Shown here: positions 17,580 to 24,974 of the stretch, in pieces
How the letters are laid out: each line of letters starts with the position of its first letter
Position numbering within the stretch: position 1 is the stretch's first letter
Virus record (IMG/VR): IMGVR_UViG_3300010401_000015
Span: 1 to 45,089 of that record
Reading direction: 5' to 3' (one strand)
Origin: a virus
Length of the DNA stretch: 45,089 nucleotides
The notes under the pieces: generated by a model
Told to the model about the DNA's origin: nothing
What the model saw: only the letters and a program-made list of their open reading frames with translations
Database searches by the model: none
Made by a program: the position numbers and the translations under genes

Positions 17580-19073
17580 TCAACGGCGCTTCTTTGCGAT
17601 GGGATTCCAGTCGGAGCGCGTCTTGCCGGAGTTCTGTGAGCCGAGCCCGAAGACTGGGGCAATGGGGTACGCGAACAGCATCGCTAGCGCGTCCCCGTCG
17701 TCTGGAGATGCGAGTCCGCGCGCCTTCATGTGTTCCTTAGCCTCAAGCAGCAGCTGGTCGCGCTTGTTGTGGCCGAACTCCGGGCCGGTGAGGTCCTGCT
17801 CAAGAAGCGTGCTGTCGTCGATCGCAAGGCCGTCGCCAAGAGCGTCCCGCATCCGCGCCCACATGTACGCCCGCATGTTCGCGCAATGCGGGTCTGGAGA
17901 CTCGCCGCCGAACGGGACGCCAATAACGCTGTACCCCATCTGTCGGATGCGGTCGCCAACCGGACCGCCTACCCCAGTCTCGTCGTAGAAGAACGCGTCA
18001 GGCTTGTGAAGCTCGATGAGATCCACCACCTTTGCCACGAGAACCATGCTGTCCCGAACGGCGCTTCCTGGGATCCTGATCGGCGGAACGCTCCGGGCGT
18101 CCAGGCCCCTGCGGAACCTGATGACGCAGTTGTCCTCGCCCCCGCGGGCGATGTCGAGTGACATCAGGAGCGGGTCGCCGTAGTTGTGCCGAGCCTCGCG
18201 CCTCTGGGCCGCCAGCACGCGCTCGCCGTCGATGTACTGGAGGTCTGAGCCACGCGGGAACATGCCGCGGACGCGGACGCGGACCCAGTCCGAGTCTTCA
18301 CCGTGGTCCTCTATCCACTCCTTGAACAGCTTCTTGTTCGTGCCCTCGACTTGGCGAGAGTCGATCTGCCTATTGCCCCATCGGTGGCGGAACTTACCGA
18401 AGCACTCACGGAATGGCCCGGTGTTTCGCGTGGGGTTCCCGAACACAGCCCAGATGATCTCCGTATGCTCGTCCGTGAGAGCGCCCGACGCCACCTCCCA
18501 GATGATCTTTGGGATCTTCGATGCCTCGTCGAAGATCAGGACGAGCCGCTTGCCGAGGTTATGGAGGCCGGCGAACGCTTCGGAGTTGTGCTCGCTCCAC
18601 GTCACCATGTCCGCGCGCCAAGTCTTCTTGTGCTCCGCGTCGGCCGAGAACAGCGCGGTATCGGTGAAGACAAAAAAGTGTTTCGCGATAGAGAGCCGAT
18701 GCCACTTGGCGAGCTCCGGCCAGGTCTTCGTTCGAAGCTGCGCTTCGGTGTTCGCGGTAATCATGCACCGAGTGTCGGCGCAGGTATCCAGGCCCCACTT
18801 GATGAGCCACGAAACCAGCGCGGACTTGCCGATGTCGTGGCCCGAGCAGACGGCCTCCTGAATGACGCGATGCGGGTCGGTCTTCTTCTCGACGAGCTTC
18901 TTGCCGATGTCGATGAGATATTCCCGCTGCCAGTCGCGCGGGCCAGCCTGCTCCGCTAGCTCCGTCCCGGGCTTCCCCCACGGGTATGTCGCGAGCACGT
19001 GGCCGTATGGGTCGTGGGTGAACTCGGCCATGAACTCCACGAGGGCGCGGTCGTCAGCTGTGAGCGTTCGCAT
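17580..19073 (-). CDS. terL: Terminase large subunit
   Basis: A 497-residue DNA-packaging motor. The ATPase domain has Walker A SGHDIGKS (residues 77-84) and Walker B LVLIFDEAS (Asp182, Glu183). The C-terminal RNase H-like nuclease has acidic residues Asp307 (SLDIARGGED), Asp364 (FYDETGVGG) and Asp461 (SPDDGDALAM). It cuts concatemeric DNA and drives it through the portal. Its start overlaps the small subunit gene by 20 bases. All key residues are present and the length is normal. Confidence 0.95.
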   Translation of the reverse strand: MRTLTADDRALVEFMAEFTHDPYGHVLATYPWGKPGTELAEQAGPRDWQREYLIDIGKKLVEKKTDPHRVIQEAVCSGHDIGKSALVSWLIKWGLDTCADTRCMITANTEAQLRTKTWPELAKWHRLSIAKHFFVFTDTALFSADAEHKKTWRADMVTWSEHNSEAFAGLHNLGKRLVLIFDEASKIPKIIWEVASGALTDEHTEIIWAVFGNPTRNTGPFRECFGKFRHRWGNRQIDSRQVEGTNKKLFKEWIEDHGEDSDWVRVRVRGMFPRGSDLQYIDGERVLAAQRREARHNYGDPLLMSLDIARGGEDNCVIRFRRGLDARSVPPIRIPGSAVRDSMVLVAKVVDLIELHKPDAFFYDETGVGGPVGDRIRQMGYSVIGVPFGGESPDPHCANMRAYMWARMRDALGDGLAIDDSTLLEQDLTGPEFGHNKRDQLLLEAKEHMKARGLASPDDGDALAMLFAYPIAPVFGLGSQNSGKTRSDWNPIAKKRR

Positions 19074-19614
19074 CGGTCCTCGAGCCGTTTCCGCCGATCA
19101 CACGTTGCCGTGCCTCGGCCAGCAGACCGGCGATGTCGAGTTGCGCCTCGATCTTGAGCGTGTCCGAGAATAGACGCAGGTGTTTCCCGAGTAGCTCGAG
19201 GGTCTTGACCTTGTCCCATAGGCGGATCTTCCGCGTATACCCGACGTGCTCGCGGTCCTCGCCCCTCCCCTCGAACAGCTCGTCAACCTCAACCGAGGAG
19301 ATCGCCCGCCTGATGTGCGGCGGTATGTCCTTGATCGGCTTCAGGCTCCCGTCGTCGTTGAACGCGGCTGCGAGGTCGCTCGTGGCGAGCAGATACGTTT
19401 CCCGAAGCACGTCGTCTGCCCTAATCTCGACCCTCTCGGTCCGCTTGTCCGCAAGCCGCTGGATTTCTGCCTCAATTTCAGGTTTTTTCAGGAGGTCGTG
19501 GCCCTGAGAACCGGCCGTCTTCTGGCTGTACCCAGCACGGATCGCGGCCTGGGTGGCGTTCAGGTCGACGATGTACTCCTGGCAGAACCGGAGCTGTTTC
19601 CCGTCAAGTGGCAT
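19054..19614 (-). CDS. terS: Terminase small subunit
   Basis: A 186-residue protein of the Terminase_2 type: LDGKQLRFCQEYIVDLNATQAAIRAGYS at the N-terminus forms the DNA-binding helix-turn-helix, followed by KPEIEAEIQRLADKR and a region that ends in a helical oligomerisation tail. The start at 19614 is preceded by GAGAAGG. It recognises the packaging site for the large subunit, with which it overlaps by 20 bases. It overlaps the upstream gene by 11 bases. Confidence 0.88.
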   Translation of the reverse strand: MPLDGKQLRFCQEYIVDLNATQAAIRAGYSQKTAGSQGHDLLKKPEIEAEIQRLADKRTERVEIRADDVLRETYLLATSDLAAAFNDDGSLKPIKDIPPHIRRAISSVEVDELFEGRGEDREHVGYTRKIRLWDKVKTLELLGKHLRLFSDTLKIEAQLDIAGLLAEARQRVIGGNGSRTDANAHS

Positions 19615-19921
19615 TCGAGATGATCGCCTTCTCGGTTGGGTCTGAGCCAAGCCCGTTGAGCGCCTCGCCGATCTTGTCGAGCGCGAGCCGGCTGGTCTTG
19701 AGGCACCGGACGCAGTAGTTCGCCTTGCCGTCGCCGAGCCGCTTCTCGCCGCTGTGATTGCGGATTCGGCAGTCCTGGGCGATCCGGTTGGCGCCAAGCC
19801 ACAGCCGCGCGATGCGGAGCAGGATCGGGTCTACCGGCTTGCGCGCAAGACCGAGTTGATCAGCGACCTCATCCGCTTCAGCGTTTTCCGAAACCGCTTG
19901 ATGTTCTGCTCCATCCGCCAT
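19604..19921 (-). CDS. Hypothetical protein upstream of terminase
   Basis: A 105-residue protein, start MADGAEHQAVS, preceded by GGAGG at 8 bases. The C-terminal half is helical and contains a single CVRC pair (YCVRCLKTSRL), a possible half zinc site. It overlaps the preceding gene by 91 bases in another frame and the terminase start by 11. The large overlap lowers confidence in the exact start; the C-terminal part looks genuinely coding. Confidence 0.5.
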   Translation of the reverse strand: MADGAEHQAVSENAEADEVADQLGLARKPVDPILLRIARLWLGANRIAQDCRIRNHSGEKRLGDGKANYCVRCLKTSRLALDKIGEALNGLGSDPTEKAIISNAT

Positions 19922-20088
19922 TTCTCGACCTCCACGTTCGCGAGTTGCTCGGCCGCGAACTTCCACTTATCCCTCTCCAAGATCAGGTCCGCGAGTTCCC
20001 TGTCCAACGTCACCGCGGGCGCCGCTTTCTTGGTTCCCACGCCGAATGCATACCCCCATCTTTGGCGCAGACGCAAGGGGCCATTCAT
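19831..20088 (-). CDS. Small basic helical protein
   Basis: An 85-residue, strongly basic protein. After a Pro/Ala linker it forms a long charged helix (LDRELADLILERDKWKF, then EKWRMEQNIKRFRKTLKRM). The ATG overlaps the previous stop in a TGATG junction, so translation is probably coupled. The coiled-coil look suggests a DNA- or protein-binding accessory factor. No family recognised. Confidence 0.55.
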   Translation of the reverse strand: MNGPLRLRQRWGYAFGVGTKKAAPAVTLDRELADLILERDKWKFAAEQLANVEVEKWRMEQNIKRFRKTLKRMRSLINSVLRASR

Positions 20089-20393
20089 CAGCACGCAGCT
20101 GAAGCCGTGAGGAAACGGGGGAGGCCCCTCGACTTCGGCACCTTCCGGACCTTGGTGCGCTGCTTGCACGAGCCGCAGCGGTTGATCCTCGCCGTCACGA
20201 TCAGGAGCCAGAGGTCCGCAAGTCCCGTCCCCAGTTCGTCGCCATGCTTCTTCGGTAGTGCTCGGCGCTTCCGCTTCCACTGGGCTACTAGAGGTTCGAT
20301 TCTCGCCTTTGCGTGCGCGCATGTTGCCCCCATCAGTTTCGACGCGACCCTGGACGGCATTCCGTCCGACCGTTTCGCCGACGTCTTACCCAT
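20088..20393 (-). CDS. Small basic protein with CxxC
   Basis: A 101-residue, Lys/Arg-rich protein. The start is chosen at 20393 because GGAGAGAGG lies directly ahead. It has WLLIVTARINRCGSCKQR near residue 70, giving one CxxC pair, and ends SASAAC. It may bind nucleic acid. Stop and next start overlap as TGATG. Confidence 0.55.
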   Translation of the reverse strand: MGKTSAKRSDGMPSRVASKLMGATCAHAKARIEPLVAQWKRKRRALPKKHGDELGTGLADLWLLIVTARINRCGSCKQRTKVRKVPKSRGLPRFLTASAAC

Positions 20394-20491
20394 ACCTCTC
20401 TCCGTAATCTCCACACTTCCTGAAGAAGCAGCGCCACCCACAGAGCTGCCATCGCGAGGATCAGCTCAATCCGTTCCGCCCACTCACGCAC
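20333..20491 (-). CDS. 52-residue single-span membrane peptide (GTG start)
   Basis: This frame begins with GTG at 20491, preceded by a perfect AAAGGAGG at 6 bases. It encodes a short amphipathic N-terminus, a hydrophobic segment LILAMAALWVALLL and a very basic C-terminus. It overlaps the upstream stop by 8 bases and the next gene by 61 bases. The ribosome site is the best support. A small membrane-active early protein is possible; no family recognised. Confidence 0.4.
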   Translation of the reverse strand: MREWAERIELILAMAALWVALLLQEVWRLRREVWVRRRRNGRTECRPGSRRN

Positions 20492-20735
20492 CGCCGGCCT
20501 CCTTTCCATCGAGTAAGAAAGGGGCGTCCCCGCTGTGCGACGGAGACGCCCCCCGAGGAGGGAAGGAAGGAAGTTGGCTGTTTTCCGCCAGGATCCTCCG
20601 CAACTTCTTGACCTCTGCCAGGAGGTTGTCCCGGTCTTGCTGCAACTGTTCGCGCTGGTAGCGAGCGACCTTGTAGGCGTGGTACCAGAACCGCGCCTTC
20701 ACGTTGTTCTCCAGGTTCTCTTGGTCTGCGTTCAC
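20484..20735 (-). CDS. Small coiled-coil protein after the helicase gene (GTG start)
   Basis: An 83-residue protein starting with GTG, in a GTGA overlap with the DnaB stop. Residues 10-50 form a charged heptad-like helix (REQLQQDRDNLLAEVKKLRR). The last 30 residues are Pro/Ser/Gly-rich and are encoded across an intrinsic-terminator-like hairpin, so the tail may be a by-product of that RNA structure. It may be a replisome accessory protein. Confidence 0.5.
   Translation of the reverse strand: MNADQENLENNVKARFWYHAYKVARYQREQLQQDRDNLLAEVKKLRRILAENSQLPSFPPRGASPSHSGDAPFLLDGKEAGGA
20521..20552 (-). terminator. Intrinsic terminator-like hairpin within the 3' end of the small coiled-coil gene
   Basis: Bases 20542-20552 and 20521-20531 pair as an 11-bp stem (one G-U pair) with a 10-base loop. 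It is followed on the minus strand by TTTCTTACT. It is positioned after the replication genes, where early transcription might be attenuated, yet it lies inside an open frame. Confidence 0.55.
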
Positions 20736-22090
20736 GGCGACTCCCACTCTGCGGTCGGCGGCTGATGCGCCATCTGACCGCGTTCGTTGACCTCGTAGAA
20801 ACGCCCCTTCGCCTTGTCGAACATCAGGTCGACCTCGAAGCACTGGCCCATCCGGTGCTTGGCGACCGAAAGCACACGCGGCTCGACGATCTTGAACTCG
20901 TCGCCGCGCTCCTTGCGCCACAGGAACACCACGTTGTCGGCGTCCTGCTCGATGTTGCCGCTGTCCCGCAGGTCTGCCAGGCGCGGCCGATCACACTCCG
21001 ACGCGCCGCCACGCTTCTCGACCTCCCGGTTCAGCTGCGCGAGCAGGATGATCGGCACCTGACGCTCGAGGGCCACCTGCTTTAGCAGCCGCGTCGTCGC
21101 GCCCACGGCCAGGTCGTTGCGCTCTGATTTGTCATGCCGCATGAGCCCGAGGTAGTCGATGAACACGGCGGCGATGCGCCGGCCGCGCGCCTGCGTCTGC
21201 GTGATCGCGAGGGAGACGTCCAGCGCCGAGATCGCGGTGCGCTGGTTGACGGCGATGGTGTCGAACACCGGCGATGCGCTTGCGAGGATGACCCGCTCGA
21301 TGTCTTCCGGCGTGACCTTGTTGCGCGAGTAGTTCCAGTACGGTACCTCCGCGAGTTCGCACGCGAGTTGACGGGTCAAGACCTCCGGCGTGACCTCGAG
21401 CGAGAAGACCAGCGCGTCCCCCGCCGTCGCCGCGTTCACCGCCATCTGCCGCATGAGCGAGGATTTGCCGATGCTGGGCCGTGCGGCTACGATCGTCACC
21501 TCTCCCGCCGCGAACAGGTTGATGTTCCCGTCGATCTTGCCGATCCGCGTGACCGTGGGCATCGGTTCCGCCCCGCGGGCCTGTAGTGCGGAGTTCGCGA
21601 TTTGGCTGAGGTACACCAGCGCGTCGTTCCCCTGCGCCTCGCCAACCGCCTCGATCGCGCGGTTGATCAGGTGCATGGCGTTGAACTGTTCTCCGGTCGG
21701 CGACTCGGCGATCTGCTTCCTGAGGGTGTCCATTACCGACGAGAGCGTTCGACGCTGCCACAGGTCTCGGACGGTCTTCGCGTATTCCGGGGCGCTCGCA
21801 GCGTTCGGGAGCTCGGCCACCAGCGAGAGGAGGTAATCGGCGCCGCCAGACGCCTTGAGCGCGTCGGTCTTCCGGAGTTCCTCCAGCACGATGACCAGGT
21901 CGACCTTTGCGCCCCTTGCGTGCACGGACAGGATCGCGTCGAAAATCAGCTGGTTCGCAGGGAAGAAGAACATACCGCGCTTCATCCCGATCGCCGTCTC
22001 CGCGATCTGCTCCCCGTCGAAGAGCAGCGACCCGAGGTACGCCATCTCGGACTCTTTGGAAACCAGCGGATTAGATTTTTTGGGGTCCAC
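20732..22090 (-). CDS. dnaB: Replicative DNA helicase, DnaB family
   Basis: A 452-residue helicase. The GTG start at 22090 is preceded by AAAGGAGGG at 6 bases. An N-terminal domain (SEMAYLGSLLFDGEQI) is followed by a RecA-like core with Walker A ARPSIGKSS (203-211), Walker B VFIDYLGLM (Asp312), the LAQLNREVEKR motif (350-360) and the DLRDSGNIEQDAD motif (373-385). It unwinds the fork and recruits host primase and polymerase. The gene follows the initiator gene with a 20-base overlap, a standard phage replication pair. Confidence 0.93.
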   Translation of the reverse strand: MDPKKSNPLVSKESEMAYLGSLLFDGEQIAETAIGMKRGMFFFPANQLIFDAILSVHARGAKVDLVIVLEELRKTDALKASGGADYLLSLVAELPNAASAPEYAKTVRDLWQRRTLSSVMDTLRKQIAESPTGEQFNAMHLINRAIEAVGEAQGNDALVYLSQIANSALQARGAEPMPTVTRIGKIDGNINLFAAGEVTIVAARPSIGKSSLMRQMAVNAATAGDALVFSLEVTPEVLTRQLACELAEVPYWNYSRNKVTPEDIERVILASASPVFDTIAVNQRTAISALDVSLAITQTQARGRRIAAVFIDYLGLMRHDKSERNDLAVGATTRLLKQVALERQVPIILLAQLNREVEKRGGASECDRPRLADLRDSGNIEQDADNVVFLWRKERGDEFKIVEPRVLSVAKHRMGQCFEVDLMFDKAKGRFYEVNERGQMAHQPPTAEWESP

Positions 22091-22802
22091 TTGCGTCCCT
22101 CCTTTCCTTGAAAAGTTCGTCGGTGATTTGCTTGCCGCTGATGGAGAAGTGCTGTCGGCTGATGTCGAGTACATCCCAGCCCTTGACCTTGCCGCCCATG
22201 AGGAGTTCCTGCACGAACGGGAACCCCTTCTGAGCGTGCCAGCCCTCGATCTGGGCTTTGAGTTGGCGGTATCCAGTCGCCCGGAGCTTCTGTCGGCGGG
22301 CCTCCTCGAGAAGCATCCCGAGCGGGGAAGAGGGGAGCCAGTCCGCGCGGCTGTCTTCTCCGTTCTCCGGGGGCGCGTCCCCTTTGGATACGGAACCGGA
22401 TACGGAGAGGGATACGGGGGTCGCTTTTTCGCGCGGAGACTCCACGGATTCTCCGCGGAGACTCCGCGCCTCATAGGCGCGCTTTTTCCGCGCCCGCTCA
22501 CTGATGATCTTCTCGATGAATTTCCCCTGATGTTCTTGCCACTCATGGACTTGCGCGCCGTCGACCCATCCGGACTTACGGAGCGCAGAGACGAACTTCG
22601 TCGCCGATCCTCGCCAGCGGCAGGCTTGCGCTATCTCTGACGTGGACATGTCCTCGAGCGAGCCGCTCGCCCGGAACTCGGCCGTTACTGACCAGAGTCG
22701 AACGAGGTACCCGGCCGCTTCGGGCGAGTTCCTCTTGAGCAGCTCGGCCAGCCTGAAGAGTTTTGGGTTGTCCCACAGGTTCCAATCGACAAGGACTTTC
22801 AT
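22071..22802 (-). CDS. Replication initiator / helicase-loader-like protein
   Basis: A 243-residue protein. The N-terminal 110 residues (VDWNLWDNPKLFRLAELL, then SEIAQACRWRGSATKFVSALRKSGW) form a winged-helix DNA-binding domain like those of phage replisome organisers. A Ser/Val-rich linker follows, then a C-terminal helical domain likely to contact DnaB. The linker is encoded by three iterons with a 12-bp period, as in lambda O and similar initiators whose gene contains the origin. It overlaps the helicase gene by 20 bases. Confidence 0.75.
   Translation of the reverse strand: MKVLVDWNLWDNPKLFRLAELLKRNSPEAAGYLVRLWSVTAEFRASGSLEDMSTSEIAQACRWRGSATKFVSALRKSGWVDGAQVHEWQEHQGKFIEKIISERARKKRAYEARSLRGESVESPREKATPVSLSVSGSVSKGDAPPENGEDSRADWLPSSPLGMLLEEARRQKLRATGYRQLKAQIEGWHAQKGFPFVQELLMGGKVKGWDVLDISRQHFSISGKQITDELFKERRDASGPQKI
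22386..22417. repeat. Three GGATACGG iterons, candidate replication origin
   Basis: GGATACGG occurs at 22386-22393, 22398-22405 and 22410-22417, exactly 12 bp apart. Next to them, CGCGGAGACTCC occurs twice (22432-22443 and 22454-22465), the second within the palindrome CTCCGCGGAG (22451-22460). The cluster lies inside the initiator gene, the classical place of a lambdoid origin. Repeats are seen directly; the origin role is inferred. Confidence 0.6.
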
Positions 22803-22815
22803 AGCTTCCCTCTCC

Positions 22816-23097
22816 CTACTCGTCGCCGTCTTCTTGGGCCGCATCCAGGACATGGAACTGACTTTGGAGCGAGCCACTCGCACTTGCACCAGCACTTCCG
22901 CCAAGCCCAGCCGGTATGAGGTCCACCGTGAAACCATGCTGCCTGTCGATCCTGCGGAGGAACGGCCGGCCGATCAGAACGTGGACGGCCCGCATCCACA
23001 GGAAGAGCGCGAGGTTTTCGCTGACGTACGCGACCGCCAGCCTGTCGCTCAATGGCGGCGCGTTGCGCAGGCGTGAGATGACGCTTGATCTCCTCAT
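22816..23097 (-). CDS. Hypothetical protein; overlaps an alternative frame
   Basis: A 93-residue frame with high third-position GC, like its neighbours: MRRSSVISRLRNAPP at the start, a hydrophobic centre (LALFLWMRAVHVLIG) and an acidic end. A competing frame, 22799-23104, has a better placed Shine-Dalgarno (GGAAGGAG, 4 bases) and an ATGA junction with the next gene. It begins MRYEEIKRHLTPAQRA and ends with a CxCxC and CPGC cluster, but its codon use is flat. Only one is likely to be the main product. Confidence 0.45.
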   Translation of the reverse strand: MRRSSVISRLRNAPPLSDRLAVAYVSENLALFLWMRAVHVLIGRPFLRRIDRQHGFTVDLIPAGLGGSAGASASGSLQSQFHVLDAAQEDGDE

Positions 23098-23447
23098 ACC
23101 GCATCGCTCTCCTTCCGCACGCTGTAGACGCGCGCTGATTTGCCGTGGGTGGTGGGGCGCCGCTCCTTGCCGAACGAGATGAGGCCGAGCGCCTGGAGCT
23201 CGGTGATGCGAGCGGACGCAGCGGTGTAGGCGATCTGGAGCGCGATCGACACCTCTTCGCAGGTGCTCGGTCGATCGGCGATGAATCGGAGCACGCGCTC
23301 GCGCTGGAGCTTACGCGCGCTGGCCGGCGTGGAATTGAACGCTTCGGCGGACGTGTCGGCGCCACGGTGGCGCGACGAGCAGAGATCCGCCGATGGTACT
23401 AGCTGCTTCGGACTGCCGTTGAACAGGTCAAGCTGTTCTTCCTTCAC
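23094..23447 (-). CDS. Winged-helix DNA-binding protein
   Basis: A 117-residue protein with GTG start. After a flexible N-terminus, residues 47-110 form a winged helix: RVLRFIADRPSTCEEVSIAL (helices 1-2), AYTAASARITELQALGLI (recognition helix) and a basic wing KERRPTTHGKSARVY. It resembles phage MarR-like/HTH_20-type regulators. It lies just before the replication genes and could control them. Confidence 0.65.
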   Translation of the reverse strand: MKEEQLDLFNGSPKQLVPSADLCSSRHRGADTSAEAFNSTPASARKLQRERVLRFIADRPSTCEEVSIALQIAYTAASARITELQALGLISFGKERRPTTHGKSARVYSVRKESDAV

Positions 23448-23673
23448 CTCCCATCCAATCTAAGAACCGCCCGTTGCCAGCCACGCTCAACCCCGCCGCC
23501 CGTCGACAACGGGAACCTCGGCGGTCTTCACCGTGAGCCACGCTGGTCGGATGCCTACGCATCACGGAGCCGCGGGAGAGGCCGGCATCCACAGGGGAAC
23601 CCGCGACGTATGCCGGGTGCATCGCGTCCCTGGTGAAAAACCCGCGACTCCGTGGCGCGCAGACAATCATCAT
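23428..23673 (-). CDS. Possible 81-residue protein in a poorly coding stretch
   Basis: An open frame from ATG 23673 to 23428 covers the 233-base interval between the Tat-signal gene and the winged-helix gene. The product is basic and low in hydrophobic residues, and the ribosome site is weak. The stretch also holds the direct repeat AACCCGCGAC about 30 bases apart. It may be a leader or regulatory segment instead of a gene. Confidence 0.25.
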   Translation of the reverse strand: MMIVCAPRSRGFFTRDAMHPAYVAGSPVDAGLSRGSVMRRHPTSVAHGEDRRGSRCRRAAGLSVAGNGRFLDWMGGEGRTA

Positions 23674-23680
23674 GTTCACT

Positions 23681-24019
23681 TCAGGTGATTGGTCCAAGCA
23701 AGTACCTTGCGTCGATGTTCCGGACAACGCAGGTTGGCTCACCGAGTCGAGCGTACATGACGCCGTTCTGGCCCAGCTTGTCGGCGTCCGTGAGGAGGTC
23801 GTACTCATCGTGCCAGAGAACCTTAACGCTGGTAACGACGTACTTGCTGGCGAGCGGTGCCTCGAACTCGTAGGGTCCAGACACCCACTCGTAGACCGGC
23901 GGCTTCCACACCTCGCCAGTCCCGAAGAACGAGAAGAAGCTCTTTGGCTTGATGATCGGGGCGGCCACAGCAGCCGCCGCGCCAGCACCAAGGAACCGCA
24001 GGAAGCCGCGTCTATTCAT
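23681..24019 (-). CDS. Small exported protein with twin-arginine (Tat) signal
   Basis: A 112-residue protein starting MNRRGFLRFLGAGAAAAVAA: a twin-arginine motif, a weakly hydrophobic Ala-rich segment and a possible cut after residues 19-20. The mature part (WKPPVYEWVSGPYEFEAPL, then YDLLTDADKLGQNG) has no motif I recognise. Export by the host Tat route in folded form would place it in the periplasm. It overlaps the preceding gene by 8 bases, deep in the early operon. Confidence 0.7.
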   Translation of the reverse strand: MNRRGFLRFLGAGAAAAVAAPIIKPKSFFSFFGTGEVWKPPVYEWVSGPYEFEAPLASKYVVTSVKVLWHDEYDLLTDADKLGQNGVMYARLGEPTCVVRNIDARYLLGPIT

Positions 24020-24215
24020 CCTTCAGCCTCATGTACAGGGCGAACATGTCATCCATGTGGAAGAACCCATCTTCCCGCCGCTTCAACAGGCCACGGCTCT
24101 CCATCTCCAGCGCCCAAGCCTGCGCACATGGGTTCAGCCTGATTCCCATCTTCGCGTCCTTCGGTAGGGAAGCGTGGGCCTTAATCATCAGGTCGATCAG
24201 CGAGTCGTTATTCAT
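24012..24215 (-). CDS. Small hypothetical early protein
   Basis: A 67-residue helical protein, MNNDSLIDLMIKAHASLP at the start, with the acidic end MFALYMRLKDE. A repeat of amphipathic helices suggests a small winged-helix or helical bundle. It overlaps the Tat-signal gene by 8 bases. Not recognised. Confidence 0.6.
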   Translation of the reverse strand: MNNDSLIDLMIKAHASLPKDAKMGIRLNPCAQAWALEMESRGLLKRREDGFFHMDDMFALYMRLKDE

Positions 24216-24227
24216 GGTTCTTGAGTT

Positions 24228-24524
24228 CTATGTAGTCCCGCCACCACTACTAGCCCGGTATTCCCTCGCATTTTGGAATAGCATCGCTAAGAACGCCTCC
24301 CGCATCGTGTTGGTAAGCGTCTCCGAAAGTGCATTGCGTTTGGCATATCCGTTGACGATGTCTTTTATGACGACGCTAGCCGCGCCAAGGGCCTTGTCGT
24401 CTTTGGCCATAGCATGCTCGACGGTGGCCATGAGCCACCCGACCGTGGCGTGTCTATCAAACTCTCTTGCCTGCCCCGCCGCCAAGAACCGCGCTGCGGT
24501 CATAGCTTCACTCTCTGGTTCCAT
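24228..24524 (-). CDS. Hypothetical early protein
   Basis: A 98-residue, mostly helical protein, rich in Ala (ARFLAAGQAREFDRH, LGAASVVIKDIVNGYAKR). No motif recognised. It overlaps the upstream gene by 25 bases. Confidence 0.6.
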   Translation of the reverse strand: MEPESEAMTAARFLAAGQAREFDRHATVGWLMATVEHAMAKDDKALGAASVVIKDIVNGYAKRNALSETLTNTMREAFLAMLFQNAREYRASSGGGTT

Positions 24525-24715
24525 AGCCAGCCCTCCAATTTTTTGCCGTCAACAATGTCGAGTACCTCGCCGCACGGGCGGCACTTGGCGCAGTGCCATG
24601 GTCCAGCCAGCCCACGGCCCCAGACTTCCGGATAGCACCGCTCGCGACGATGAAAGAAGGCGCACCAGAACCACTGCTTCAGGTCTTCCAGAAACCACCA
24701 AGCCCGCTCTTTCAT
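24500..24715 (-). CDS. Small Trp-rich protein with a CxxC motif
   Basis: A 71-residue protein (start MKERAWWFLEDLKQW) with seven Trp residues and the cluster HCAKCRPCGEV near residue 45. It is one of the many small metal-binding-looking products of this operon. A single Cys cluster plus His could hold one zinc. Function unknown. Confidence 0.6.
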   Translation of the reverse strand: MKERAWWFLEDLKQWFWCAFFHRRERCYPEVWGRGLAGPWHCAKCRPCGEVLDIVDGKKLEGWLWNQRVKL

Positions 24716-24731
24716 GGCCGTCTGAATCCCT

Positions 24732-24953
24732 CTAGAACAGTTCGCGGTTCCAAAGAAGGCGGATCCCGGCGCTCTGGCCGGTATGCTCGCACCAGCCCTC
24801 ATGTCCATCCTTGAACTTGCACCGGAACGTTGGCCCACCAGGTAGGTTGAAGTATTCCCGGCACCGACCCAGCTCTCCCTCAACGCCGATCTTCTCGATA
24901 ATCACCTTGGTCGAGAAGCCGCTGGTTACGATCACTCCTGGGACGTCGTGCAT
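24732..24953 (-). CDS. Hypothetical early protein
   Basis: A 73-residue beta-rich protein with three Cys and several His/Trp residues (FRCKFKDGHEGWCEHTG), a possible zinc site in the C-terminal half. Not recognised. It ends 16 bases before the next gene. Confidence 0.6.
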   Translation of the reverse strand: MHDVPGVIVTSGFSTKVIIEKIGVEGELGRCREYFNLPGGPTFRCKFKDGHEGWCEHTGQSAGIRLLWNRELF

Positions 24954-24974
24954 ATGTCTATCTCCTTATGTTTC

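Noticed and set aside
20255-20310. tRNA-like GGTTCGATTC sequence
   Set aside because: The T-arm does not pair in the standard way, no acceptor or anticodon stem fits, and the stretch is inside a coding gene on the other strand.
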